Assembly: GCA_022822305.1 (NCBI GenBank) | Contig: JAJEBY010000016.1 | Span: 744,001-808,000 of the forward strand | Direction of reading: 5' to 3' | Source: Anaerolineae bacterium | GTDB lineage: Bacteria > Chloroflexota > Anaerolineae > Aggregatilineales > Phototrophicaceae | DNA length: 64,000 nt | Shown here: piece by piece, positions 31,898-42,551 of the stretch | Position numbering within the stretch: the first letter of the stretch is position 1 | Layout: each line of letters opens with the position of its first letter | The notes under the pieces: model-generated | Told to the model about the DNA's origin: nothing | Seen by the model: the letters and a program-made list of their open reading frames with translations, nothing else | Databases searched by the model: none | Made by a program: the position numbers and the translations under genes

Positions 31898-32446
31898 ATG
31901 ACTTACCGGATAGACGCCGACGTTGCCCGCGAGATCGCCAATCACGCGCGGTCGCGGTATCCGGACGAGGCTTGTGGATTGATTGCCGGGCGCCATCAGC
32001 GCATTTCGTTCGCGGTGGCTTTGCGCAATGTCGCTCAAGAGCCGCAAAAGGAATTCGCCATCGAGCCTGCGGAGCAACTGCGAGCGCTGAAATCGATTGA
32101 CGCTGAGGGGTTGAGATGGATCGGGGTTTATCACTCGCATCCCTTCTCCGCGCCGATTCCGTCTGCCGAGGATCTTGACAGCGCGCATGATTATGGTCTG
32201 CTTCAGCTGATCGTCTCGCTGCGGGGCGGCAAACCCGCTTTCAAGTTGTGGCAATTGCATGAGTTTGGCGCTGACCCGCTTGACCTGCACTTTGATGGCG
32301 AACGGGTACCCGACGTCAGTGATCCTCGATTGACCCAGCAGCAAAGGCTGGCGATGCTGATAGCCGGGGCGCTGGCGGTCTTGCTAGTGCTTGTCATCGC
32401 CTTCAGCTTGTTGCCGCCGGCGCCGGACCTCTCCGTGATTCGTTGA
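31898..32446 (+). CDS. JAMM/MPN (Mov34) metalloprotease with C-terminal membrane anchor
   Basis: PDEACGLIAG...YHSHPFSAPIPSAEDLDSA JAMM motif (E, HxHP, SxxD); C-terminal TM LAMLIAGALAVLLVLVIAFSLL. Confidence 0.9.
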   Translation: MTYRIDADVAREIANHARSRYPDEACGLIAGRHQRISFAVALRNVAQEPQKEFAIEPAEQLRALKSIDAEGLRWIGVYHSHPFSAPIPSAEDLDSAHDYGLLQLIVSLRGGKPAFKLWQLHEFGADPLDLHFDGERVPDVSDPRLTQQQRLAMLIAGALAVLLVLVIAFSLLPPAPDLSVIR

Positions 32447-32453
32447 GACGAAT

Positions 32454-33317
32454 ATGATGCTTCAGCTGTCGGAAATGCTTTTGCTGGCAGCGGCGGCAAT
32501 TGTCGCCGGCGGCGTGGCAAATGCGCTGGCCGACGACCTGCCGGCCGGGCGAAGGCTGGGCCGTCCCAGGTATGCCGACGGCCGGGTACGCCCGATGTGG
32601 GCGTGGCTGGGACTAAGCGCCTTCGTACTCGATCGATTTCCGTCTCGCTTGATGAAGACGACTCAGCCGGCGGCCGAAGGCGGCTCCGACCAGTCGAGGC
32701 TCGGACTGCGATACCCGTTGACCGAATTAGTCACGGCCGCCCTTGCGCTGATATTCTACTCCACAACCAGGCATTTGATAGGCGGCGCTTTATCCATGTG
32801 GCTGTCGCTTGCGTATGCGATGCTATACACACTGATCGGCGTCGTGGATATCGAGCGGCGCCGCATCCCGGCAGTGACATTGCTTCCGTTGGCGGCATTG
32901 GCTCTGCTGGATGCCGCATACATAACGGAAACGGGTCCAAATTTGGGTTCAGCGATTGCCGGCGGATTGTCAGGATTCCTGATATTCTATCTGGCATTCG
33001 CGGGTGGGATGCTCTTCGCCGCTGCTATGAAGCGCCTTCAGAAGCGGACTCTGGGCAGCAGCGCCCTCGGATTCGGCGATGTCATGTTGATGAGCGTCGC
33101 AGGCATGATTGTTGGATTTCCCGGCATTCTGGCAGCGATTTGCGTCACCATTCTTGCCGCTGCCGCCGGAGCAGTTGCAATCATCGTCAGGCACTACGCA
33201 ATCGAGGGGACGTACAGTGGATTCGCGCGGATGCCATACGGACCGTATATTCTTTTCGGCGCAATTGTCGTTCAGTTGTTGCGAAGCCAGTTGACAGCGC
33301 CGATGCTCGGCGTGTAA
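32454..33317 (+). CDS. A24 type IV prepilin peptidase-like membrane protein
   Basis: LRYPLTELVTAALAL, GVVDIERRRIP, LGFGDVMLM: both catalytic Asp contexts; no N-terminal CxxC pairs. Confidence 0.82.
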   Translation: MMLQLSEMLLLAAAAIVAGGVANALADDLPAGRRLGRPRYADGRVRPMWAWLGLSAFVLDRFPSRLMKTTQPAAEGGSDQSRLGLRYPLTELVTAALALIFYSTTRHLIGGALSMWLSLAYAMLYTLIGVVDIERRRIPAVTLLPLAALALLDAAYITETGPNLGSAIAGGLSGFLIFYLAFAGGMLFAAAMKRLQKRTLGSSALGFGDVMLMSVAGMIVGFPGILAAICVTILAAAAGAVAIIVRHYAIEGTYSGFARMPYGPYILFGAIVVQLLRSQLTAPMLGV

Positions 33318-33321
33318 GACG

Positions 33322-34413
33322 CTAGTAGTCGAATTGGTTGATCACGCCGCCGCCCAGGCAATTGTCGCCAAGGTATACAACCGCTGATTGTCCCGGCGTA
33401 ATATCTCGCTGCGGTTCATCGAAGACGATAGACATGCCGCCATCGACAATCGGATTGATGAGAGCCGGCTGCGGCGTCGAACGGTAGCGAATCTTGACCG
33501 TTGCCCGAAAGGCCTGTCGTGGCGCGGCGCCGCTGACCCAATTCACTTGCCGGGCGACAAGCCTGTCTCGTCCCAGCTCGCCTTTGGTTCCGACTACCAG
33601 CACATTCGCATTGGCGTCCAATTCGAGGACGTACAATGGCTCGGCGAAGGAAACACCCAAGCCCTTGCGCTGGCCGATAGTATAGTTGACAAGTCCTTGA
33701 TGCTCTCCCAATCGTTCGCCGTTTCTCCGCAGGATCGGACCGGCCGCCATGACTTCCGGCGCGTGCAGGCGCAAGAATTCACGATAGTCGCCGTCTCCCA
33801 GAAAACATAGATCCTGACTGTCGCGCTTGCTCTCCACGTCCAGACCAAAAGACTTGGCCAGCTCCCGCACTTCGGCCTTGGGATACTCACCCACCGGAAA
33901 CATGGTACGAGCCAATTGTGATTGCCCCAGCACACTTAAGACATAACTCTGGTCTTTGTTGAGGTCCAGTCCGCTGCGCAAGCGGCACAAGCCGTCCGCA
34001 TCCACATCAATTCGGGCGTAGTGACCAGTCGCGAGGTAATCAGCGTCCAGGGCCAAAGCGTGATTTAAGAGCCAGTCGAAGCGGATATGACGGTTGCATT
34101 CGAAGCAGGGATTGGGTGTATTGCCATGTTTATGCCCATCGATGAAGAACTGGACAACTTTTTGGCGAAAGATGTCTTTGCTGTCCAGCACGTAAAAAGG
34201 AATGCCGAGCTTATCGGCAATGCGGCGCGCATCGGACATTTGCTGCGGCGTGCAACAGCGATTGTGCTCCGGCCCGCCGAGCGCGGGATCAGACCACAGT
34301 CGCATCATCATGCCCACGACATCGTAGCCCTGCTCTACCAGCAATGCGGCAGCGACCGAGCTATCGACTCCGCCGCTCATGGCGACGACGACGCGTGTAT
34401 TGGAGTTGCTCAT
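33322..34413 (-). CDS. mnmA: tRNA-specific 2-thiouridylase
   Basis: VVVAMSGGVDSSVAAALLVEQGYDVVGMMMRLW, TGHYARI, DQSYVLSVL, KRDSQDLCFL. Confidence 0.96.
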   Translation of the reverse strand: MSNSNTRVVVAMSGGVDSSVAAALLVEQGYDVVGMMMRLWSDPALGGPEHNRCCTPQQMSDARRIADKLGIPFYVLDSKDIFRQKVVQFFIDGHKHGNTPNPCFECNRHIRFDWLLNHALALDADYLATGHYARIDVDADGLCRLRSGLDLNKDQSYVLSVLGQSQLARTMFPVGEYPKAEVRELAKSFGLDVESKRDSQDLCFLGDGDYREFLRLHAPEVMAAGPILRRNGERLGEHQGLVNYTIGQRKGLGVSFAEPLYVLELDANANVLVVGTKGELGRDRLVARQVNWVSGAAPRQAFRATVKIRYRSTPQPALINPIVDGGMSIVFDEPQRDITPGQSAVVYLGDNCLGGGVINQFDY

Positions 34414-35588
34414 GAGACCGGCGCGCCTTGCAGACGCCGCAGCTTTGCGACTGACGCCGCCAAAACATCGAGCGCATAATCGATATCGTCTGCGGTCGTG
34501 TGCAGCCCCACGGACAGGCGCAGGCCGCATTTGGCCTCGGAAGGGGTGAATCCAAGGCCGAGCAGAATCTCTGACGGTTCAGGGTCGCCGGTTTTGCAGG
34601 AGGAGCCGCTGCTGGCGCAAACGCCGCCCATATCGAGGTGCATCAACAAGGCATTGGCATCAACGTCCGGTATCACGAAACTGGCGTGCGAGGGCAAGCG
34701 CTGGGTGGGATGGCCGCTTATCTCAGCGCCGGGCACGCTTTCCAAAATCCCTTGAATCAGGCGGTCGCGCATGGCTGCGAAGTGCGACAGACGCGCCTCG
34801 TTTTCCTGATACGCCAGTTCGAGCGCCTTGGCCATACCCACAATGAATGCGGTATTGTGGGTGCCGGCGCGCCGTCCGTCTTCGTGACTGCCGCCGCTTT
34901 GGGATGGTTCGAGCTGGATGCCGTTCTTTACATAGAGAATGCCAACCCCTTTGGGACCGTAAAACTTGTGGGCGGACAGACTCAGCATGTCTACGCCTAG
35001 CTCGTTGACATCAAGACTCAATTGTCCGCCGGCTTGTACGGCATCGGTGTGGAATGGTATGTCGTACTCATGAGCTATGCTCGACAGCAGCGGCAGATCT
35101 TGAATGACGCCGACTTCGTTGCTGGCATAGATGACGCTCGCGATTGATCCGCCACGTTGGCACGCGGCGCGGAAGGCCTCGGTCATAACCCGGCCGCTCT
35201 TGTCGACGGGTACGATTTCCATTTCGAAATCCATCAGGTTGCGCATCTGCCGCATGGTGTTGATCACGGCGCTGTGCTCGACTGGCGTGGTAATCAGGCG
35301 GGTGAGAATGCCGCGACGTCGGGCGTTCCAGGCGGCGCCGCGAACGGCAAGATTGTCGCTCTCGGTACCACAGCTGGTGAAAACGATCTCGCGAGCCGCA
35401 CAATTCAAGATGCCGGCGATAGTTTCGCGAGCGTCTTCAATCGCGCTCTCGCCGCGATGACCTTGTCGATGCGATGCGGTGGAGTTGCCAAATACCTCGC
35501 CAAAGTAGGGCAACATCGCCTCGATGACGCGCGGATCCACTGGCGTCGAGGCCGAATTGTCCAGGTAGACTTCCCGTTTGGGTACCAT
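34410..35588 (-). CDS. Cysteine desulfurase (NifS/IscS type)
   Basis: VYLDNSASTPVDPRV, SLSAHKFYGPKGVGILYVKNG, GGVCASSGSSCKTGDPEPSEIL; 4-nt overlap with mnmA. Confidence 0.95.
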   Translation of the reverse strand: MVPKREVYLDNSASTPVDPRVIEAMLPYFGEVFGNSTASHRQGHRGESAIEDARETIAGILNCAAREIVFTSCGTESDNLAVRGAAWNARRRGILTRLITTPVEHSAVINTMRQMRNLMDFEMEIVPVDKSGRVMTEAFRAACQRGGSIASVIYASNEVGVIQDLPLLSSIAHEYDIPFHTDAVQAGGQLSLDVNELGVDMLSLSAHKFYGPKGVGILYVKNGIQLEPSQSGGSHEDGRRAGTHNTAFIVGMAKALELAYQENEARLSHFAAMRDRLIQGILESVPGAEISGHPTQRLPSHASFVIPDVDANALLMHLDMGGVCASSGSSCKTGDPEPSEILLGLGFTPSEAKCGLRLSVGLHTTADDIDYALDVLAASVAKLRRLQGAPVS

Positions 35589-36219
35589 GGTTTAAGCCTG
35601 TTCAAACTGTATTTCTTCCAACGGTTATTGTAATTGACAAAATGCGTGTTTATCAATGCAGGGCAATTAAGCTTATCAAATCGCGGGTAGCGAACGGCTC
35701 CCGCTGGCCAGCCGTAAACTGCGAGATCTTAGTGAGGCGCTGCTTTCCCTCATCACCTCCATCAATCCCCTTAAATCTCTAGAAGGTATCGACACGGTAT
35801 GGATACAGGGGGGTATTTTGCGGGGGGTACCCCCGCTTTGGCAAGCAGCGCTACAGCGACAATGAATGCGCGCCGCCGATGTCGTGAGGTGAGAGTAGAA
35901 CAGGTCCATAGCGGTAAGTCTAATGGGTATTGAGCGGAATGGGTGAAATTAGAGTCGCGCTGGCAGAGGAAAACCCGACTGTGAACAGGGATCGCCGATC
36001 TGAGAATTGTTTTAGGAACATAAGTGATCGTGCAACGGATAGAGGGAAGGCGGTATGACCTGGTGTCAGCGCCGCTGTAATTGCGGTTGAGATGGGCCCA
36101 AGGGTGAGCATACGCGAAAATCATCCACGTAATGACCTTACTCCGCGCGCGATTGCGGGTAGGTATGACATTGTTGATGTACTATCATGTTCGGAGGCAA
36201 AACTTGATTTTGCGTCTGA

Positions 36220-37554
<1,335 letters not shown>

Positions 37555-37579
37555 TTGCAAGTTGTGAAAGCCAGCGCCT

Positions 37580-39049
37580 GTGCATCTGAATCTCCATAAC
37601 AAACATACCAAGATAGTCGCCACGCTTGGCCCGGCGTCGCGTGACGCTGAGACGCTGCGCGCCATGATTCGCGCGGGCATGAATGTGGCGCGCATCAACT
37701 TCTCGCACGGCAGCCACGATGTCCATGGTGAGACGATCGATTTGGTTAGGCGTCTGGCCGAAGAAGAAGGAACGGTAGTTGCGATCTTGTGCGATATTCA
37801 GGGTCCCAAGATTCGCCTTGGCGACCTGGCGCAGGAACCGGTGGTTCTCAACCCCGGCGATTCCATCACCTTGACCTTGGACGATGTGGTGGGAAGCAAC
37901 GGTATCGTGTCGTTGCCGCATCCCGAGTTTCTGAGAGACATCATGCCCGGGACGACCCTCTTGCTGGATGACGGCAATTTGCAGTTCAGCGTCAAGGAGA
38001 CGACGGCTCGTGAACTGACTTGCGAAGTTGTCATTGGCGGGGCTTTGCGATCCCGCAAGGGCGTTTCCGCGCCGAATGCCAAGTTGACGCTTTCCGCGAT
38101 AACCGACAAAGATCGCAAAGACATTGAATTCGCGCTATCGAAAGATTGCGACTATATTGCGATGTCCTTTGTGCGATCGGCGAATGACATCCGCGAATTG
38201 CAGTGGCTGATGAAACATCTGGGCAAAGAGGTTGCCATCATCGCCAAGATCGAGATGGGTGAAGCGCTGGATAACATTGAAGAGATCATTGATGTTTGCC
38301 AGGGCATCATGGTGGCGCGCGGCGATCTCGGCATTGAGACGCCCGCTGAAGAAGTTCCATTTCACCAGAAGCGCATCATCAACTTGTGCAATGCTGTGGC
38401 CAAACCGGTGATCACTGCCACGCAGATGCTGGAATCGATGACTGACAATCCGCGTCCCACCAGGGCGGAAGCCAGTGATGTATACAATGCCATTATTGAT
38501 GGCACTGACGCAATCATGCTGAGCGCGGAAAGCGCCAGCGGCAATTTCCCGGTGCGCTCAGTCGAGGTGATGACCCGCATTTCTCGAATTGCCGAGCAAC
38601 ATTTGAGGCGGATGTCCGCCAACAACCGCAGCGCAGCGGCGAAGGTCCCGGATGATGGTCCGGCGGGCGAATACGTCTCCGATGCCATCAGCCGGGCGAC
38701 TTTCGATATTTCGCGCTTTGTGAAGCCGACCGCAATCGTCACGACCAGTCTGTCGGGTTACACGACGCGGCGAGTCGCCAAGGAGCGGCCCGGAACAACG
38801 ATATTGTGCATGACCCCTAGCGTGACCACGCAAAGGCGCATGGCATTGGTGTGGGGAGTAATCCCGCTTTTGGTAGAGGAATTCACCACGATTGACGAAA
38901 TGATCAGCATCATTGTGCGCGCCGCCCACGACCGCAATCTGGTGCATCGCGGCGATCGCTTGATCATTATCGCGGGCGTACCTTTTGGAATTGGCGGGCA
39001 GACCAACCTGATGAAGATCCACACAGTTGGCGAAGCGGGCGAAATCTAG
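37580..39049 (+). CDS. pyk: Pyruvate kinase
   Basis: TKIVATLGPASRD, GMNVARINFSHGSH, MVARGDLGIETPAEEVPFHQK; GTG start. Confidence 0.97.
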   Translation: MHLNLHNKHTKIVATLGPASRDAETLRAMIRAGMNVARINFSHGSHDVHGETIDLVRRLAEEEGTVVAILCDIQGPKIRLGDLAQEPVVLNPGDSITLTLDDVVGSNGIVSLPHPEFLRDIMPGTTLLLDDGNLQFSVKETTARELTCEVVIGGALRSRKGVSAPNAKLTLSAITDKDRKDIEFALSKDCDYIAMSFVRSANDIRELQWLMKHLGKEVAIIAKIEMGEALDNIEEIIDVCQGIMVARGDLGIETPAEEVPFHQKRIINLCNAVAKPVITATQMLESMTDNPRPTRAEASDVYNAIIDGTDAIMLSAESASGNFPVRSVEVMTRISRIAEQHLRRMSANNRSAAAKVPDDGPAGEYVSDAISRATFDISRFVKPTAIVTTSLSGYTTRRVAKERPGTTILCMTPSVTTQRRMALVWGVIPLLVEEFTTIDEMISIIVRAAHDRNLVHRGDRLIIIAGVPFGIGGQTNLMKIHTVGEAGEI

Positions 39050-39056
39050 CCGGGCG

Positions 39057-39575
39057 CTAGGACGCAACCCATTTTGCATCAATAGGCGGCGGTTCCGCGG
39101 GCTTCACGTGGCGGGATGTGGTAGCAATAGTGCCGTCAGACGTGTAGCTGACCTGGCTCGTCGTGCAGCGCGGGCATATATTCCAGGCCAGTTCAAGCAG
39201 ATAACTGCACTCCACGCAGGATTTCTTGAGCCGCGCGTGACAGTGCGGGCAGGCCTGCCAATCGTGCTGCGCTCGTTGCCCGCAGCTGGGACAGGTAGGT
39301 TTTTCCTCGATTTCTTGCAGCAGCGCTTCTTCTTCCAGGGTCCGCTCGTACGCTTCTGAGAGTGTCTCGCGGGGCCGCAGCATGACGTAGATGACTAGAC
39401 CGGGAATGTTGAGCAAAGCCACCATTACAGCGACAAGCATTTGCGCCAAAGGATCGCGAGAACGCGCGCGCATATCACGGTATGCCCACATCACCATTGA
39501 CAGCCAAAATACCGCGATCAATACGCCGACTATGACCAGCCCGAGGAGGACAATGTCTTCGTAATTCTCTAGCAT
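39057..39575 (-). CDS. Membrane protein with C-terminal double zinc ribbon
   Basis: Two TM segments then CPSCGQRAQHDWQACPHCHARLKKSCVECSYLLELAWNICPRC. ATG with GGAGG upstream chosen. Confidence 0.82.
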   Translation of the reverse strand: MLENYEDIVLLGLVIVGVLIAVFWLSMVMWAYRDMRARSRDPLAQMLVAVMVALLNIPGLVIYVMLRPRETLSEAYERTLEEEALLQEIEEKPTCPSCGQRAQHDWQACPHCHARLKKSCVECSYLLELAWNICPRCTTSQVSYTSDGTIATTSRHVKPAEPPPIDAKWVAS

Positions 39576-39747
39576 CTTATTCACCTCCCCCATGCCCGGT
39601 TACTTGCCCAACTCGACCCAGCGATCTTGGCCGGGAGCACGGGCAACCGCCTGCATAACAAGGGCACACAGTGAAGCCGAGCATTGCGTTTCAGTATAGC
39701 AAGAGCGCCGAATCCTGACAATTTAGCACGCGGAGACGCTGATTGAC

Positions 39748-41166
39748 TTAGCTCCGATTGGATTCGGTATCGGCGATAGACCTTTCGTCGCTCAACAGGA
39801 GCAGAATCTCGCCAACAACAGTATCGAACTGGTGCCCTGACGCATAAAACTGTACGCCGGTCAAGCGTTCCGGTCGGTCGACTTCGTCGATCAGCGTCAG
39901 CAGGTTCTCCGATTCGTAGGTATACCAGACGCGTTTGTTGATAATCAGATGTTCTTGCATGCAGGTTCCGCAACGCGTGTAGAAGTCGCTGTCCACTGCC
40001 TTATCGAAATGGAAACCCCGAATCCAATGCCGGCTGACCGGAAGCGAATCTTGGTAATCAACGCGAATCATCAGCGGACACTCGCTGCCTTCGGTGCCAC
40101 ATTGACTCAATGATTGGTCCTTGAGGTAGAAGGTGGCGATGAGCTTGATCGAATCGTATTGACTTACATCCAGGCCGTCGCCGTCGAATTGATAGTAGCA
40201 GTCGATCTGACCGTGCGATGTGGCATTGTCCAGGCGCCGCAAACGTACTCCGGTGCGGCCGTCGAATGTCTCGTATGACACGCGTCCCGGCGGGAAGTTA
40301 TCCTGGGTAATGATGCAATCCCATGCTTTTGGCAGCGCTCCCGCATCACTGCGGTTAGCGACGTCAGATTGGAGGCTGAAAGACGATCCGGTCAAGGCGT
40401 CAATGGCGCCGGCGCGATGCTCAAATGTCCGGTTGCCGAGTCGGACGACAAGCTCGGCGCCCGGCTCCACATTGGTCACGATATTCATTTCGTCCAGATA
40501 GTATGCCGTGGCACGACCTTCTAAATTGAAGAGCCGAACTTCGTCATCGGTAGCGGATACTTGGTATCTACCGCTGCCGTGGAATTCCAAGGCAATGCCT
40601 TGCTCCGTGCTCACGTTCAAGAGGAAGGGCTTGTCTGTGTCGCTGGTAACCAGAATATCGAGGTTGCCTGTGAGCCGAGACAAACGAATTGACTGCTCCG
40701 CAAGGCTCCAGTCGAAGCGGGGACGAGAGGCGCGATCAAAGGTGACAATGGTATTGCTCTGCAGCGTGATGGACGCGAGCAAGGGCGGAATCCCGGCTTC
40801 CACAAGCGGGGCGTCACGAAATTGAATGGTGGCCTGCGACAGTGAATCGGTGCTAATGGTCGTTTGCGAATTGGTGATATCTTCCAGTTCGCGCTCGACG
40901 GCTTCGACGAAATCCGAACCCGTTATGCCAACTGTGCCTTTGCCGACCTGCAATACCGCCGGGATGGCGACGCTGGATCGAAAGAGAAACGCATAGACCG
41001 CCACCGCGCTGGTGATGGTGAGTACGCAGAAGAGGACAAACGCGCCGACCAGCACCAACCATGCCATTCGCTCGGGAGGGACGTTGGCGCGATGTGCGAA
41101 ATCCGCGACGACAACTTGTGGTTCACTGGAGCTCTGCTCGGCCGTATTCTGAGCAGTTTCCGCCAA
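39748..41166 (-). CDS. Uncharacterised membrane-anchored protein
   Basis: 472 aa; one TM (AWLVLVGAFVLFCVLTITSAVAVYAFLF) and large beta-rich soluble region; TTG start. Confidence 0.75.
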   Translation of the reverse strand: MAETAQNTAEQSSSEPQVVVADFAHRANVPPERMAWLVLVGAFVLFCVLTITSAVAVYAFLFRSSVAIPAVLQVGKGTVGITGSDFVEAVERELEDITNSQTTISTDSLSQATIQFRDAPLVEAGIPPLLASITLQSNTIVTFDRASRPRFDWSLAEQSIRLSRLTGNLDILVTSDTDKPFLLNVSTEQGIALEFHGSGRYQVSATDDEVRLFNLEGRATAYYLDEMNIVTNVEPGAELVVRLGNRTFEHRAGAIDALTGSSFSLQSDVANRSDAGALPKAWDCIITQDNFPPGRVSYETFDGRTGVRLRRLDNATSHGQIDCYYQFDGDGLDVSQYDSIKLIATFYLKDQSLSQCGTEGSECPLMIRVDYQDSLPVSRHWIRGFHFDKAVDSDFYTRCGTCMQEHLIINKRVWYTYESENLLTLIDEVDRPERLTGVQFYASGHQFDTVVGEILLLLSDERSIADTESNRS

Positions 41167-41299
41167 GGCGCGACCTCATTACAAAATTCACAAGGGGGTG
41201 CGTAATCCGAAAGTTATTATAGCATCGGCGGACAGTTTTGTCGCAGACCATTTGCGGTATAATGTTGAGGGCAAGGGTCAAACGGTGAGGAATGGAGCT

Positions 41300-42043
41300 A
41301 TGTCTGGTCATAGCAAATGGTCAACAATCAAGCGCAAAAAGGGCGCTGAAGACGCCAAGCGCGCCAAGATATTCACTCGGCTCACGCGCGAGATTATGGT
41401 TGCCGCGCGTGAAGGCGGTGACGAGAACATGAATCCGAAACTCAAGCTCGCCATCGGCAAGGCCCGCGCCGCCAACATGCCAAAGGAGAATATTGAGCGC
41501 GCCGTCAAGAAAGGCACTGGCGAGATCGCCGGCGGCGAAGTGCTCGAAATGACGTACGAAGGGTACGGTCCCGAGGGCGTAGCCTATATCGTCGAGATCA
41601 TGACCGACAACAAGAATCGCACCCTGGCGGAGATCAAGCACGCCTTCAGCAAGTATGCTGGAAGCCTGGCGACAAATGGCGCTGTCATGTGGCAGTTCGA
41701 TCAAAAGGGATATCTCACGATTCGCGGGGAAGCCGACTTTGATGAGGTCTTCATGCAGGCGGCCGATGCCGGGGCGGACGATGTCGTGGAGGAAGATGGC
41801 GTCATCGCGGTCTTTACGCCTCGGGATGATTTTTCGACAGTCGAACAGGCGCTGGGCGCGGCGGGATACGAATTTGAAGACAGCGAATTGCGCTGGTTTC
41901 CACAGAATGAAATTGAAATTCCAGCCGGCAAGGCGCTGCAGAATATGCGCTTGATGGAACAGTTGGAAGACTCCGATGATGTGCAATCGGTAGCGTCGAA
42001 TCTGAGTATTACCGACGACCTGCTCGCGGCGTTTGCGTCCTAA
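41300..42043 (+). CDS. yebC: YebC/PmpR family transcriptional/translational regulator
   Basis: MSGHSKWSTIKRKKGAEDAKRAKIFTRLTREI. Confidence 0.97.
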   Translation: MSGHSKWSTIKRKKGAEDAKRAKIFTRLTREIMVAAREGGDENMNPKLKLAIGKARAANMPKENIERAVKKGTGEIAGGEVLEMTYEGYGPEGVAYIVEIMTDNKNRTLAEIKHAFSKYAGSLATNGAVMWQFDQKGYLTIRGEADFDEVFMQAADAGADDVVEEDGVIAVFTPRDDFSTVEQALGAAGYEFEDSELRWFPQNEIEIPAGKALQNMRLMEQLEDSDDVQSVASNLSITDDLLAAFAS

Positions 42044-42044
42044 G

Positions 42045-42539
42045 ATGCTTTCGCTTGGCATAGATCCAGGTACGGCAACTCTCGGTTTTGGCCTCGTCCG
42101 CGAATTGGACGACGGCGGATTGAAAGCAGTCGACTTTGGCGTGATCCGCACCGGGCCAGAACGGGCAATGCCGCGCCGTCTGGAGCAGATTCACCTGGAA
42201 TTGGGCGCGATTATCGAGAAGCATCAACCCGATCGCGCGGGCGTCGAAGAATTGTTCTTCTCGCGCAATGTATCGACGGCGATGACGGTGGCGCAGGCGC
42301 GCGGCGTGATCCTGCTCACCTTGCAAGCAGCGGGCCTGCCAATCGCGGAATACAAACCTAGCGTGATTAAGCAGTCGGTGGTCGGGTATGGCGGCGCGGA
42401 CAAAGCGCAAATGCAAGAGATGGTGCGGCTGCTGCTAGATTTGGGCGATACGCCGAAACCCGATGACGCCGCGGACGCGCTCGCCGTAGCGATCACGGAC
42501 CTCAACAGTTATCGTCTGCATAGCCTTAGTCTCGCTTAG
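42045..42539 (+). CDS. ruvC: Holliday junction resolvase RuvC
   Basis: MLSLGIDPGTATLGFGLV, VEELFFSRNVSTAMTVAQARGV, DDAADALAVAI. Confidence 0.97.
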   Translation: MLSLGIDPGTATLGFGLVRELDDGGLKAVDFGVIRTGPERAMPRRLEQIHLELGAIIEKHQPDRAGVEELFFSRNVSTAMTVAQARGVILLTLQAAGLPIAEYKPSVIKQSVVGYGGADKAQMQEMVRLLLDLGDTPKPDDAADALAVAITDLNSYRLHSLSLA

Positions 42540-42551
42540 GGATTCCTGCGC

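Noticed and set aside
35803-35840. G-quadruplex from G6 runs
   Set aside because: Only two long G-tracts on one strand; a hairpin is the simpler structure.
35676-36124. Minus-strand ORFs 35676-35909, 35771-36124 and 35920-36111 as genes
   Set aside because: Mutually overlapping frames, unusual composition, no recognisable domain and no supporting start context.
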